64,000 bases of DNA from Polynucleobacter kasalickyi. Its GTDB lineage: Bacteria; Pseudomonadota; Gammaproteobacteria; Burkholderiales; Burkholderiaceae. Both the position numbers and the translations under genes were made by a program. Location of the stretch: contig NZ_FWXJ01000008.1 in NCBI RefSeq assembly GCF_900176405.1, positions 82,927-146,926 on the forward strand, written 5' to 3'. This document shows, piece after piece, positions 31,868-41,611 of the stretch. Below the pieces are notes generated by a model. That model saw only the letters and a program-made list of their open reading frames with translations. It ran no database searches and was not told the DNA's origin. The stretch's first letter is position 1. The number at the start of each line of letters is the position of its first letter.

Positions 31868-31889
31868 TATGGAGAATTGTATATCCATA
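31868..31889. repeat. Short inverted repeat in the divergent region upstream of the M20 gene
   Basis: TATGGA (31868-31873) and TCCATA (31884-31889) lie about 50 bp before the M20 amidohydrolase start in a 142-bp divergent promoter region. It could be an operator. No promoter match is firm enough to report. Confidence 0.25.
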
Positions 31890-31937
31890 GTTAAAAATTT
31901 CGGCTATGATAAAAAAAATAACCACTAACGAATCTGC

Positions 31938-33128
31938 ATGAAAATCCAACCTGAATTCATTGACCAACAAGCTTTAATTCAAGCCATTCGTAGGGATATA
32001 CATGCACACCCCGAACTGAAGTTTGCAGAATATCGTACCGCTGAATTAGTGGTTCAACAACTCACAAACTGGGGTATCAAGACTCATACTGGCCTTGCTA
32101 ATACAGGGGTGGTTGGCATCATTGAGGGTGAATTAGGTCTTGGTAAATCAATCGGTTTGAGAGCAGATATGGATGCCCTCCCGATTCATGAAAAAAATAC
32201 TTTTGAGCATGCCTCTACCCATCAAGGTACGATGCATGCCTGCGGACATGATGGTCACACCGCCATGTTACTAGGCGCAGCGCATTACTTCTCCACACAT
32301 CGCAACTTCAAAGGCACCATTTATCTTATTTTTCAGCCTGCTGAAGAAGGTGGTGGTGGTGCTCGTCAGATGATACAAGAAGGACTTTTCTCCCTATTTC
32401 CCTGTGATGCAGTGTTTGGTTTACATAATTGGCCTGGAATGCCTGAAGGTCAATTTGGGGCAATTACTGGGCCAACGATGGCCTCCAGTAATGAATTTAA
32501 AATTTCTTTAAAAGGTAAAGGGGCGCATGCTGCTTTGCCTCATAATGGCGCCGATCCAATCCTCGCCGTAACGCAATTAGCTGGGGCATTACAAAGCATC
32601 ATCACTCGCAATAAGAGCCCCATTGATACCGCCGTCTTATCAATTACCCAAATTCATGGTGGCTTTACGAGTAATGTGATTCCGGATGATGCATGGCTCG
32701 GTGGTACCGTTCGTACATTTAACAAGTCGACTCTTGATTTAATTGAAACCCGTTTGACGGAGATTGCTCACGGCGTGGCACAAACATTTAACTGCCAAGC
32801 AGAAGTTGAATTTGAAAGAAACTATCCAGCGCTCATCAATCATCCAGCAGAAACCGCCTTTGCGGTCAAAGTGATTGAAGAAACTTTTGGCAAAGAATAT
32901 GTCAATCCATCGATGCAACCCACCATGGGCTCTGAAGATTTCGCTTTCATGCTTGAAAAAGTCCCCGGTTGTTATATTTTTCTTGGTAATGGCGATGGCT
33001 CCCATCGACTCTCAGGCCATGGCCTAGGACCATGCGACTTGCACAACCCTTCTTACGACTTTAATGACAGTCTATTACCGATTGGTTCTAATTATTGGGT
33101 ACAACTGGCTAAGCGGTTCTTAGAGTAA
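31938..33128 (+). CDS. M20 family amidohydrolase (hippurate hydrolase / aminoacylase-like)
   Basis: Zinc-dependent amidohydrolase of 396 residues. Metal-binding motifs HACGHDGHTAMLLG and FQPAEEGGGGARQM are present. GLHNWPGMPEGQFG and the dimerisation-domain histidine in GKGAHAALPHNGADP also match. The TMGSEDFAFML motif supplies a late ligand. Family members cleave N-acyl amino acids, hippurate or IAA conjugates; the substrate here is not known. It stands alone and is divergent from the dehydrogenase gene. Confidence 0.88.
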   Translation: MKIQPEFIDQQALIQAIRRDIHAHPELKFAEYRTAELVVQQLTNWGIKTHTGLANTGVVGIIEGELGLGKSIGLRADMDALPIHEKNTFEHASTHQGTMHACGHDGHTAMLLGAAHYFSTHRNFKGTIYLIFQPAEEGGGGARQMIQEGLFSLFPCDAVFGLHNWPGMPEGQFGAITGPTMASSNEFKISLKGKGAHAALPHNGADPILAVTQLAGALQSIITRNKSPIDTAVLSITQIHGGFTSNVIPDDAWLGGTVRTFNKSTLDLIETRLTEIAHGVAQTFNCQAEVEFERNYPALINHPAETAFAVKVIEETFGKEYVNPSMQPTMGSEDFAFMLEKVPGCYIFLGNGDGSHRLSGHGLGPCDLHNPSYDFNDSLLPIGSNYWVQLAKRFLE

Positions 33129-33236
33129 CTGCATCGAATAATCACTGTGGTATTGACTACTTCCTATAGGTATCACTGAGACATTGAAAGTTATTTAAGA
33201 ACACTTAAGTAATTACAAAAAATTGTTAGCCCTTAT

Positions 33237-33268
33237 GGAAACAGCTTGTTTCCTTATTAATGGAAACA
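33237..33268. repeat. Three-copy GGAAACA element that can form alternative hairpins
   Basis: GGAAACA (33237-33243), its reverse complement TGTTTCC (33247-33253) and a second GGAAACA (33262-33268) lie between the convergent M20 and RES genes. The middle copy can pair with either neighbour. This may be a weak bidirectional terminator. No U-tract follows. Confidence 0.35.
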
Positions 33269-33275
33269 TACGCCA

Positions 33276-33755
33276 CTACTCGATCCTGACAATGCGTTCG
33301 TCGTATTGCCACTTCCGAACTACCGTTGCCTTAACGTCTAAATAGCGTGGATGGAATGGATTTAAACAAACAATATTTTCCTCTTGAATGAAGGATGACG
33401 GTAGGATAATACCCAATGATTTCCCTTCATTGATCCAATCAGTTCCGAATCTTGATGATTTCTCTTCGTAAGGATTTGCGTGCCAACGCAAAGGGGGATC
33501 CGCGTTCTGTGGAAAAGTAAAGTGCCTGGCCAATCCATCAGGAACCTCAACCCTAACTAAGTAACGATCCATCCAAAGTAACTCAGCATTAAGATGCGCC
33601 ATTGTTTCAAGACATGCTATTGAAATATGTTGCGCACAATACAACATTGGAGTTCCTACCTGATTCCATCGCCCACCAACTAGCTGCGCACCTTTACCGC
33701 TAATGTCGTCAGCTTTATATTTTTTAGTTTGTGTGCTTATTCTCCAAAGAACCAC
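33276..33755 (-). CDS. RES-domain toxin (NAD+ phosphorylase family)
   Basis: A 159-residue RES protein. Characteristic features are an early WRIS, GGRWNQVGTPMLYCAQHISIACLETMAHL with the conserved Arg, Tyr and Glu, and a late NPFHPRYLDVKATVVRKWQYDERI. RES toxins of the MbcT/ParT group degrade NAD+ or modify metabolic enzymes. The GTG start overlaps the stop of the antitoxin gene by one base, the usual Xre-RES order with antitoxin first. Confidence 0.9.
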   Translation of the reverse strand: MVLWRISTQTKKYKADDISGKGAQLVGGRWNQVGTPMLYCAQHISIACLETMAHLNAELLWMDRYLVRVEVPDGLARHFTFPQNADPPLRWHANPYEEKSSRFGTDWINEGKSLGIILPSSFIQEENIVCLNPFHPRYLDVKATVVRKWQYDERIVRIE

Positions 33756-34258
33756 TAGGCGTAAACTCCCGCCTCAATTTTTTCAAGTAAATTTAAAACC
33801 ATATTCCGACCCTCAGCCGTATCCATTAAGTCAAATGGAGATTTGCCATTGAGTGCTGGCATTGGTGCTTCTAGCCACTTCATCAACATTGCTGGCACAG
33901 TCGGCGAGCCAGGCTCACGTTTTTCAGGAAGCATGCCGTCTAATTTAAAAAATAGTTTTTTAAGGCTAAATACCTTTTCAGACTGCTCTACATTTAATAA
34001 CTCGTTATCTTTAATTTTTTTTTCAATTGTAGAACGAGAGAGGTCGAGCATTAGATACAGTCGATCTCTAGAAATTCCAGCACTTTTAGCAAAATTCACA
34101 AGGTATGAAGGCTCGATGCCATTCCTAATAAGAGTGATATTACTCTCCCAACTTGCCTCAAAGTGAGGTTGATTAAAATCATACAGAGTTTTTTCTGAAG
34201 TCAAATTCGGAGAGGTGGTTGCTCTCCTGGCCTTTAAACTAGTACTGGTTCTGACCAC
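33755..34258 (-). CDS. Xre/MbcA/ParS-type antitoxin (DUF2384)
   Basis: A 167-residue partner of the RES toxin. The N-terminal half holds a helix-turn-helix-like region (FAKSAGISRDRLYLMLDLSRSTIEKKI). The C-terminal half is the DUF2384 toxin-binding domain, ending in PMPALNGKSPFDLMDTAEGRNMVLNLLEKIEAGVYA. It should neutralise the toxin and repress the pair. The start is GTG 34258; no strong ribosome-binding site is seen, and the upstream gap to the DUF3047 gene is only 43 bp, so the promoter may lie within that gene's end. Confidence 0.85.
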   Translation of the reverse strand: MVRTSTSLKARRATTSPNLTSEKTLYDFNQPHFEASWESNITLIRNGIEPSYLVNFAKSAGISRDRLYLMLDLSRSTIEKKIKDNELLNVEQSEKVFSLKKLFFKLDGMLPEKREPGSPTVPAMLMKWLEAPMPALNGKSPFDLMDTAEGRNMVLNLLEKIEAGVYA

Positions 34259-34301
34259 TCTTTTAGCGAAAACTCACCAACTGTAGCGCAATCCTCCTTG
34301 A

Positions 34302-35144
34302 TTAACGTCCGACTCGACGCAGAAATTCAATATCGCCATATTTGGCCTGTACTTCGTCATTGGTATTATCCGTATCGGTCATAATCCCTACCGCGATTAA
34401 TTTACCAGGATTCTCACCGTACGCTTTTCTGAAATCAGCTTCAATCGATCGTTTGTGCATCCGCCACTGACCAAGATCTTTAGTACCAGAGTCAACGACG
34501 ATCGATTTAATTCGGCTAATATGCTTATTGGTAATGACTTGCTCAATACCATTTTTTTCCGACCAAATATACATCAGAGTGGCATACGGTAAATCATGAC
34601 CACTAATCAATTTAGCCAGTTCGAAGGCTAATTGATCTTTCAAAGGAAGAGTGGATTTATCCCCCTCAAACCCCAACACAATGCGCAGTGGGGCATCATC
34701 CTTATGACCTTGGGTATTATCAGAAAGTGGAATATTTTTTAATGCCTTCCATGACCAATTTAAATCTAGTCCACTCACATCTCTTGCTTTTAAGGGCACA
34801 ATCAAACCTGAAGCACTAGATTTTGCATCGGCGTGAATCACGCTTTTACCAAGATAATTATGAAGGTAGTACTTGGTTTTATTTTTGTGCGGTGCGAGTG
34901 ACCATAAATGCCACCCCTCAACATCTTCAGAGCTAGCAATTTCTGACGCTTCTGAGATTTCCATTGTTTTAGCCAGCATCTGTGAGAATTTTTTGATTTC
35001 AGGTTCTAATTGCACATCTTGAATGGGGCGTTGATTCTCCAATGGGGCCGTCGGTTGTGTTGGTGTCCCAGCACAACCGGTCATCACCAAAAGAATGGTG
35101 AAGCCATAGAACAGGTAGCTCCGTATCAAATCATCTCCCCTCAT
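34302..35144 (-). CDS. DUF3047 family putative lipoprotein
   Basis: A 280-residue protein with an N-terminal hydrophobic stretch and a lipobox-like MTGC with C24, so it is probably an envelope lipoprotein. The body resembles DUF3047: the segments GWHLWSLAPHKNKTKYYLHNYLGKS, SASGLIVP and LPYATLMYIWSEK are typical. The function of this family is unknown. It follows mltA with a 20-bp gap on the same strand, so it may be co-transcribed with that lytic transglycosylase. Confidence 0.65.
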   Translation of the reverse strand: MRGDDLIRSYLFYGFTILLVMTGCAGTPTQPTAPLENQRPIQDVQLEPEIKKFSQMLAKTMEISEASEIASSEDVEGWHLWSLAPHKNKTKYYLHNYLGKSVIHADAKSSASGLIVPLKARDVSGLDLNWSWKALKNIPLSDNTQGHKDDAPLRIVLGFEGDKSTLPLKDQLAFELAKLISGHDLPYATLMYIWSEKNGIEQVITNKHISRIKSIVVDSGTKDLGQWRMHKRSIEADFRKAYGENPGKLIAVGIMTDTDNTNDEVQAKYGDIEFLRRVGR

Positions 35145-35164
35145 GTTTTTTGACCTAATGCTTT

Positions 35165-36409
35165 CTATTTAATCTTCGGTTTCAATAACCACATGCTACC
35201 TGATTGTTTTGTCATTCCAGCTTTTTCACCAGCAGCGTCGCCCGAGCCCCAATAGAAATCCGCTCGAACGCTACCAACAATCGCATTACCAGTATCTTGT
35301 GCGAACACCAGTCTCTCTATCTTTTTACCAGTTTTCGGATCAGAGGTACTCAAGAAAACCGGTGATCCTTTAGGGATATATTGCCAATCTACCGCAATAC
35401 TTCTTTGCGCTGTCAGTGGTTCATTCAACGCACCAATTGGACCCTCCTCATTCGATTTACTTTGAAGAACCCTAAAAAAGACGTAACGAGGATTCGCGTT
35501 CAACAAATCAGATACTCGTTCAGGATGGCTTCTTGCCCATGCCGCAATGTTTTGCATACTAGCTTGGGAGGCGGTTAACTCTTTTTGTTGAATTAGCCAA
35601 TTGCCAATAGAGGCATAACTTTGATTATTAGTGCCAGCAAAGCCAAGCCGTAGAATCTTTCCATTTTCTAATTGTATTTTTCCAGAACCTTGGATCTGCA
35701 TAAAGGCGGCCGCCACTGGATCATTGACCCAAACTAGTTCACTCCCTTTTAATTTGCCACTTTGTAGCAACTCCGCCCGAGTAGGCCTCATCAATTTTTG
35801 ATCACTTTGCCAACCAGTAGGATATTGATGAAGTGGAATTTGATAATGACGCGTCCTCGTCAATGAGCCTTTCAGAATGGGCTCATAATAACCGGTAATT
35901 AAACCTAGCGAGCTGCCTTGCGCATAACCTTGGGTCGGCTCTACCTGATGCAGTGGCATGGCCTGGAAATGATTCTCAAAATACTGCTTTATTTCTGTAT
36001 TTGTTGGATTTTTGACATGAGTAGCAGCTATGCAGGCTGTGTATAGAGGGCTATGTTTCATGGCCTTTTGAATATAGTTACAACTTTTTTGCCAGGTCAC
36101 CCAGACATCCTCCATGGAGTCGTTGTTCCAACCGGGGAGGCTGCTTAGATTTGTAGACTCATGCATCAGCACTGCAACATCACTGACAGTGCTATTGTTT
36201 TGACTGGATTTAACGACACTTGGCTCTCGATGAGCGCAAGAGATGAGTAAAATAGAACTTATCAAAAAAGCATATTTCCTATGCTTCCTAAACAACTCAT
36301 TGATTAATTTCAGTAAAAGGTCACCAATGCTGGCAGATTTATTAGATGAATACCCCATCCTTTTATTAGTAGCGGAGGCTGGGATTGCTTTATTCATCCT
36401 CATCTTCAT
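35165..36409 (-). CDS. mltA: Membrane-bound lytic murein transglycosylase A (MltA)
   Basis: Cleaves peptidoglycan glycan strands to give 1,6-anhydro ends in the periplasm. MltA landmarks are GLITGYYEPILKGS, VAAAFMQIQGSGKIQLENG and the 3D domain with FAQDTGNAIVGSVRADFYWGSGDAAGEKAG. A lipobox LISC (C58) follows a hydrophobic stretch. The predicted signal starts late relative to ATG 36409, so translation may begin further in, for example at TTG 36295, which would give a normal lipoprotein signal. 414 residues as given. Confidence 0.92.
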   Translation of the reverse strand: MKMRMNKAIPASATNKRMGYSSNKSASIGDLLLKLINELFRKHRKYAFLISSILLISCAHREPSVVKSSQNNSTVSDVAVLMHESTNLSSLPGWNNDSMEDVWVTWQKSCNYIQKAMKHSPLYTACIAATHVKNPTNTEIKQYFENHFQAMPLHQVEPTQGYAQGSSLGLITGYYEPILKGSLTRTRHYQIPLHQYPTGWQSDQKLMRPTRAELLQSGKLKGSELVWVNDPVAAAFMQIQGSGKIQLENGKILRLGFAGTNNQSYASIGNWLIQQKELTASQASMQNIAAWARSHPERVSDLLNANPRYVFFRVLQSKSNEEGPIGALNEPLTAQRSIAVDWQYIPKGSPVFLSTSDPKTGKKIERLVFAQDTGNAIVGSVRADFYWGSGDAAGEKAGMTKQSGSMWLLKPKIK

Positions 36410-36452
36410 TGTCTTTTGGACTATGTCAGGCAGAAAGAAAGATGAATAGGGT

Positions 36453-36827
36453 TTAATGTAAGATTCTTGGCATCATTAAGGTAAATTCTGGAATTGGCGC
36501 TGTAAAAAATTCAGCTTCCTCTGAAACGCAAAAATAACTGCCCTTCATTGTTCCATCTGGCGAGGGTATGGATGCCCAACTAGTGTATTCAAAGGATTCA
36601 CCCGGCTTTAAGAACGGTTGCTGACCCACCACACCTAAACCACGCACTTCTTGTTCGACACCCTCCGAATCTGTAATGATCCAATGCCGACCAATTAACT
36701 GAAAAGGTACCTTTGATTCATTTTTAATGGTCATCGTATAAGCAAAACTATAGTTCCCTTTTTCAGGAACGGACTGCTCCTCCAAATATTGGACTTTTAC
36801 CGTTATTTGAATTGCATATTCACTCAT
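36453..36827 (-). CDS. apaG: ApaG protein (DUF525)
   Basis: A 124-residue beta-sandwich protein of the ApaG family, associated with Co2+/Mg2+ handling and diadenosine tetraphosphate metabolism in E. coli. Family signatures are FAYTMTIKNES, LIGRHWIITDSEG, VVGQQPFLKPGESFEYTSW and GTMKGSYF. Divergent from rpe, with a 69-bp space between. Confidence 0.95.
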   Translation of the reverse strand: MSEYAIQITVKVQYLEEQSVPEKGNYSFAYTMTIKNESKVPFQLIGRHWIITDSEGVEQEVRGLGVVGQQPFLKPGESFEYTSWASIPSPDGTMKGSYFCVSEEAEFFTAPIPEFTLMMPRILH

Positions 36828-36896
36828 ATCGATTGACCCTTTTAAACAATTGAAATTTCTTTTAATGTCGATGTATCTGTACAGTAAAATGTATCT

Positions 36897-37601
36897 ATGA
36901 ATAATAACTTACCTGCGATCATTGCACCATCGATCCTTTCTGCCGATTTTGCCTGTTTAGGGCAAGAAATTAAAGATGTCCTCAATGCTGGCGCTGATTG
37001 GATCCATTTTGATGTAATGGATAATCATTTTGTCCCTAATTTAACCATTGGCCCTCTCGTTTGTGAAGCGATCAGACCGCATACGGTAAAGAATGGTCAA
37101 CCAGCTTGTATCGACGTCCATTTAATGATTGAACCGGTCGATGCGATTGTTCCGGAATTTGCTAAAGCGGGCGCTAATTTAATTAGCTTTCACCCTGAAG
37201 CAAGCACGCATATTGATCGCACCATTAACTTGATTAAGGATCAAGGCTGCCAAGCAGGCCTCGTCTTTAATCCAGCGACACCTCTGCATTATTTAGATTA
37301 TGTCTTGGATAAACTAGACCTCATTCTATTAATGTCTGTGAACCCGGGCTTTGGTGGTCAAAAATTTATTCCGGCCACCTTAGAAAAACTTCGGGCTACC
37401 AGAAAAATCATTGATCGCTATACAGCACATACGGGTAGAACAATTCGGTTGGAAATTGATGGTGGTGTCAACCCAGATAACATTGGCGAAATTTTCGCTG
37501 CTGGTGCTGATACCTTTGTGGCTGGCTCAGCCATCTTTGGTAAATCCGACTATACCCAAGTAATTAACGCCATGCGCGCATCTATTGCCAACGTAAAATG
37601 A
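36897..37601 (+). CDS. rpe: Ribulose-phosphate 3-epimerase
   Basis: TIM-barrel enzyme of the pentose phosphate and Calvin pathways that interconverts ribulose-5-phosphate and xylulose-5-phosphate. [27 protein letters not shown], the active-site VHLMIEPVD and [13 protein letters not shown], and the phosphate-binding VDGG-like [11 protein letters not shown] are present. 234 residues. The last codons overlap the trpE start by 4 bp, the usual rpe-trp linkage, but no gph gene lies between them. Confidence 0.97.
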   Translation: MNNNLPAIIAPSILSADFACLGQEIKDVLNAGADWIHFDVMDNHFVPNLTIGPLVCEAIRPHTVKNGQPACIDVHLMIEPVDAIVPEFAKAGANLISFHPEASTHIDRTINLIKDQGCQAGLVFNPATPLHYLDYVLDKLDLILLMSVNPGFGGQKFIPATLEKLRATRKIIDRYTAHTGRTIRLEIDGGVNPDNIGEIFAAGADTFVAGSAIFGKSDYTQVINAMRASIANVK

Positions 37602-39118
37602 CTCTTGAAGAATTTAACCAACTATCAGCAGCGGGTTACAACCGTATCCCGTTTGTGCTTGAAACACTTGCTGATTTGGAAACCCCCTTATCGCTGTATT
37701 TAAAACTTACTCAAGCTGAGGGCTCCAAAAATACTTTTCTACTGGAATCGGTAGTGGGTGGCGAACGATTCGGTCGTTACTCCATTATTGGTCTCCCTGC
37801 GAAAACACTGATTCGCTCCAGAGGAACGGCGGAGAAACCCCTCAACGAGGTTGTAACCGATGGTGTGGTGGTGGAAACAAATACAGATAATCCACTCGAT
37901 TTTGTGGAGGCCTATCACGCAAAATTTAAGGCCGCCATCCTTTCTGGATTACCGCGTTTCTGTGGCGGACTCGCAGGATATTTTGGTTACGATACGATTC
38001 GTTACATTGAGCCACGCTTGGCGCATACAACACCAAAAGATGAATTAGGACTACCCGATATTCAGCTTTTGCTCACCGAAGAGTTGGCGGTGATCGATAA
38101 TTTAGCAGGTAAGCTCTATTTGATCGTCTATGTGGATCCCACGCTAGAGAATGCTTATTCTCAAGCAAAAGCGCGCTTACAAGTCCTACGGTCCCACTTA
38201 AATAGACCAATCGTCAATCAACTTGAATCTACCGGTCCAAAAACTGAACCTGTACGGAATTATCCCAAGGCACAATTTTTAGAAGCTGTGCAGAAAACTA
38301 AAGAATATATTTTGGCGGGTGATTGTATGCAGGTGGTTTTTGGGCAAAGGATTAGTCAACCGTTTGGTGAAAGCCCCCTATCTCTTTATCGGGCGTTGCG
38401 TTCATTAAATCCTTCACCCTATTTATATTTTTATGATTTTGGTGATCATCAGTTAGTAGGATCATCCCCTGAAATCTTAGTTCGCCAAGAAAAAACGACG
38501 GATACTGCTGGCACGGTCAATCGCACTGTTACCGTTCGACCACTAGCTGGCACAAGACCTCGGGGTAAAACGCCTGAGCTCGATGAGCAGTTGGCGAAAG
38601 AACTATTGGCTGATCCGAAAGAAATTGCTGAGCACGTGATGCTGATCGACTTAGCTAGAAACGATATTGGTCGCATTGCAAAAATTGGTTCCGTGCATGT
38701 CACAGAAAAAATGAGTATCGAGAAATATTCCCACGTGCAACATATTGTGAGTTCGGTAGAAGGTAGTTTGCGGGATGAAATTACCAATATGGATGTTTTA
38801 AGAGCGACCTTCCCGGCGGGCACTCTATCTGGTGCCCCTAAAATTCGAGCGATGGAAATCATCGACGAAATGGAAATCACTAAACGCGGGCCCTATGGTG
38901 GAGCCGCTGGTTATCTCTCCTTTTCAGGCGATATGGATGTTGCAATTATTATCAGAACGGGTGTCATTAAAGATGGTTGGTTACACTCTCAAGCCGGTGC
39001 TGGCATCGTCGCCGACTCCGTTCCTGAATCCGAATATCAAGAAACGGAAGTCAAAGCCCGTGCCGTTTTGCGTGCCGCAGAAATGGTCCAACATGGCTTG
39101 GACACGCCCACTGAATAA
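37598..39118 (+). CDS. trpE: Anthranilate synthase component I
   Basis: Chorismate-binding large subunit of anthranilate synthase, 506 residues. The chorismate-binding domain shows [38 protein letters not shown] and [20 protein letters not shown]. The N-terminal [13 protein letters not shown] region is the tryptophan feedback site ([15 protein letters not shown]). It is translationally coupled to rpe. Confidence 0.98.
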   Translation: MTLEEFNQLSAAGYNRIPFVLETLADLETPLSLYLKLTQAEGSKNTFLLESVVGGERFGRYSIIGLPAKTLIRSRGTAEKPLNEVVTDGVVVETNTDNPLDFVEAYHAKFKAAILSGLPRFCGGLAGYFGYDTIRYIEPRLAHTTPKDELGLPDIQLLLTEELAVIDNLAGKLYLIVYVDPTLENAYSQAKARLQVLRSHLNRPIVNQLESTGPKTEPVRNYPKAQFLEAVQKTKEYILAGDCMQVVFGQRISQPFGESPLSLYRALRSLNPSPYLYFYDFGDHQLVGSSPEILVRQEKTTDTAGTVNRTVTVRPLAGTRPRGKTPELDEQLAKELLADPKEIAEHVMLIDLARNDIGRIAKIGSVHVTEKMSIEKYSHVQHIVSSVEGSLRDEITNMDVLRATFPAGTLSGAPKIRAMEIIDEMEITKRGPYGGAAGYLSFSGDMDVAIIIRTGVIKDGWLHSQAGAGIVADSVPESEYQETEVKARAVLRAAEMVQHGLDTPTE

Positions 39119-39187
39119 TGACTCACATGTTTTTAACGATTCCTCACATCATGACTTTAACTATCTTAGGCTAATAGAAAGAGATAT

Positions 39188-39757
39188 ATGCTACTCATGA
39201 TCGACAACTACGATTCATTTACGTTTAACTTAGTTCAATACTTTGGAGAGTTAGGGCAAGAAGTAAAAGTCTTTCGTAATGATGAAATCACTTTAGATGA
39301 AATCGAAGCCCTTGCCCCGGATTATCTCTGCATTTCGCCGGGACCTTGTAGTCCTAAAGAGGCTGGCATTTCGATTGCGGCCATCCTCAGGTTCGCCGGA
39401 AGAATTCCGATTTTAGGAGTTTGTTTAGGGCATCAAGCAATTGGCGAAGCCTTTGGCGGCAACATTATTCGCGCTAAAAATATTATGCATGGTAAGACAG
39501 ATACCATTCACACCAAACGACGTGGCGTTTTTCAAGGCTTACCGGCTGAGTTTGTTGTGACCCGTTATCACTCGTTGGCCATTGAACGATCTACTATTCC
39601 AGACTGCCTAGAAATTACCGCTTCGACAGCTGACGGCGAAATCATGGGCGTCAAACATAAAACATTGGCCGTAGAAGGGGTTCAGTTTCATCCTGAATCT
39701 ATTCTGTCAGAATATGGCCATGACTTGTTACAAAACTTTTTAAAACTGAAAAAATAA
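39188..39757 (+). CDS. trpG: Anthranilate synthase component II (glutamine amidotransferase)
   Basis: Class I glutamine amidotransferase that supplies ammonia to TrpE. The catalytic cysteine is in [15 protein letters not shown], and the His-Glu pair is in VQFHPESI. 189 residues. Like some TrpG proteins, it may double as PabA. A 69-bp gap follows trpE; no leader peptide or attenuator is evident there. Confidence 0.97.
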   Translation: MLLMIDNYDSFTFNLVQYFGELGQEVKVFRNDEITLDEIEALAPDYLCISPGPCSPKEAGISIAAILRFAGRIPILGVCLGHQAIGEAFGGNIIRAKNIMHGKTDTIHTKRRGVFQGLPAEFVVTRYHSLAIERSTIPDCLEITASTADGEIMGVKHKTLAVEGVQFHPESILSEYGHDLLQNFLKLKK

Positions 39758-39774
39758 TTAATCCACTATTTGAT

Positions 39775-40815
39775 ATGACAATCACTGCGCAAGAAGCTCT
39801 ACTAAGATGTATCGAACATCGCGAAATTTTTCACGATGAAATGCTCGGATTAATGCGTGCCATCATGAAAGGGGAACTATCTCCTACGATGACCGCCGCT
39901 TTATTAGTTGGTTTAAGAACCAAAAAAGAAACGATCGGTGAAATTTCTGCTGCCGCTATGGTCATGCGTGAATTTGCAAACCATGTGGTTGTCAAAGACT
40001 CCAGCAATTTTGTGGATATCGTTGGCACAGGTGGTGATGGTGCCCACAGTTTTAATATTTCGACTACCTCTGCATTTGTGATTGCAGGTGCTGGCGCGAA
40101 GGTTGCCAAACATGGTAACCGGAGTGTAAGTAGTAAGTCAGGTAGTGCAGATGCGCTTGAATCACTTGGCGCAAGAATAGATTTATCAGCCGAACAAGTT
40201 GGTCAATGTATTGAAACTACCGGCATGGGCTTTATGTTTGCCCCCAATCATCACCCGGCCATGAAAAATGTCGCAAGTGTTCGCAAAGAGCTAGGCGTGA
40301 GAACTATTTTTAATATTCTGGGCCCGCTCACGAATCCCGCCAATGCGCCACACATGTTAATGGGGGTATTTCATCCAGATTTAGTGGGTATTCAGATTCG
40401 AGTTTTAGAGCGCTTAGGGATGAAGCATGCGATGGTTGTGTATGGTAAGGATGGGTTAGATGAAATCTCCCTCGGTGCCTCAACTTTAGTCGGGGAACTC
40501 CGTGATGGCCAAATTATTGAGTATGAAATTCATCCGGAAGATTTTGGGATTGGCATGACAAGTTCACGGGCATTTAAAGTGGATAATGCCCTAGAGTCAA
40601 AAAATATTATCTTGTCCGTCTTAGATGGTCAACCTGGTCCAGCTTTAGATATCGTCGTTCTCAACTCAGGTGCTGCCTTGTATGCAAGTGATTTGGTAGC
40701 TTCCATTAGTGATGGTATCGTCCTTGCTAGATCCACGATTGCATCTGGCGCCGCTAAAGCAAAAATGTTGGAGTTTGTTAAAACAACGCAGGAACTAGGT
40801 GAAACAAATGTCTGA
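39775..40815 (+). CDS. trpD: Anthranilate phosphoribosyltransferase
   Basis: Adds the phosphoribosyl group to anthranilate. The PRPP-binding loop is [14 protein letters not shown], followed by [18 protein letters not shown] and the anthranilate-binding [10 protein letters not shown] region. 346 residues. Its 3' end overlaps trpC by 8 bp. Confidence 0.98.
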   Translation: MTITAQEALLRCIEHREIFHDEMLGLMRAIMKGELSPTMTAALLVGLRTKKETIGEISAAAMVMREFANHVVVKDSSNFVDIVGTGGDGAHSFNISTTSAFVIAGAGAKVAKHGNRSVSSKSGSADALESLGARIDLSAEQVGQCIETTGMGFMFAPNHHPAMKNVASVRKELGVRTIFNILGPLTNPANAPHMLMGVFHPDLVGIQIRVLERLGMKHAMVVYGKDGLDEISLGASTLVGELRDGQIIEYEIHPEDFGIGMTSSRAFKVDNALESKNIILSVLDGQPGPALDIVVLNSGAALYASDLVASISDGIVLARSTIASGAAKAKMLEFVKTTQELGETNV

Positions 40816-41611
40816 TATTTTGCATCGTATCCTAGCGACTAAAAAAGAAGAAGTACAACTTGCGAAGGCTAGTGTTTCACAATCCACGCTTGAGGAACTT
40901 GCTCAGGCAAGTCTTACGGATGCAAATTTAAAAACACGTGGCTTCATCCATGCCATCGAACAAAAGATTGCCCTTGGTCAGGCAGGTGTCATCGCTGAAA
41001 TTAAACAAGCGAGCCCAAGTAGAGGAATTTTAAGAAATCCATTCTACCCAAACCTGATTGCGCAAAGTTATGCGGAGCATGGTGCAGCCTGTTTATCCGT
41101 ATTAACGGACGAACAATACTTTAAAGGTTGTACCGCATTTTTAAAAGAAGCCCGAAACGCTTGCCATTTACCGGTGATTCGTAAAGACTTCATGGTGGAT
41201 CCGTATCAGATTTATGAGGCAAGAGCGATGGGGGCAGATGCTATCCTGCTGATTGTATCCGCGCTGAGCGATCAACAACTACAAGAATTCGAAAGCCTCG
41301 CAATGCAATTGCACATGGATGTATTGGTTGAAGTGCACGGGGCAGAAGAATTACAAAGAGCCCTTTTACTCAAATCACCTCTGTTAGGAATTAATAATCG
41401 GGATCTTAAAACTTTTGAGGTCTCATTACAAAACACGATTGATTTACTCTCGGATATTCCAAAAGAAAAGCGAATCGTTACAGAGAGTGGCATCTTAGCC
41501 AAAAAAGATGTGGATTTCATGCGTGAGCATCAAGTTCATGCCTTTTTAGTCGGTGAAGCTTTTATGCGGGCAGAAAATCCTGGCCAAGCATTAGAGGCAT
41601 TATTTTTCTAG
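40808..41611 (+). CDS. trpC: Indole-3-glycerol-phosphate synthase
   Basis: TIM-barrel enzyme that closes the indole ring. The blocks [59 protein letters not shown] and [12 protein letters not shown] are diagnostic. ATG 40808 (MSDILHRI) has an AGG ribosome-binding site 8 nt upstream and is preferred over the in-frame GTG 40799. 267 residues, the monofunctional form without TrpF. The 3' end overlaps the convergent LhgO-like gene by 4 bp. Confidence 0.97.
   Translation: MSDILHRILATKKEEVQLAKASVSQSTLEELAQASLTDANLKTRGFIHAIEQKIALGQAGVIAEIKQASPSRGILRNPFYPNLIAQSYAEHGAACLSVLTDEQYFKGCTAFLKEARNACHLPVIRKDFMVDPYQIYEARAMGADAILLIVSALSDQQLQEFESLAMQLHMDVLVEVHGAEELQRALLLKSPLLGINNRDLKTFEVSLQNTIDLLSDIPKEKRIVTESGILAKKDVDFMREHQVHAFLVGEAFMRAENPGQALEALFF

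Noticed and set aside
36243..36449. 68-codon plus-strand frame with a hydrophobic C-terminal half at the mltA 5' end
   Set aside because: It looks like a small membrane protein but is antisense to the mltA signal region and has no convincing ribosome-binding site.
39119..39187. trp attenuator or leader peptide
   Set aside because: The 69-bp trpE-trpG gap has no Trp-rich small frame and no hairpin followed by a U-tract.
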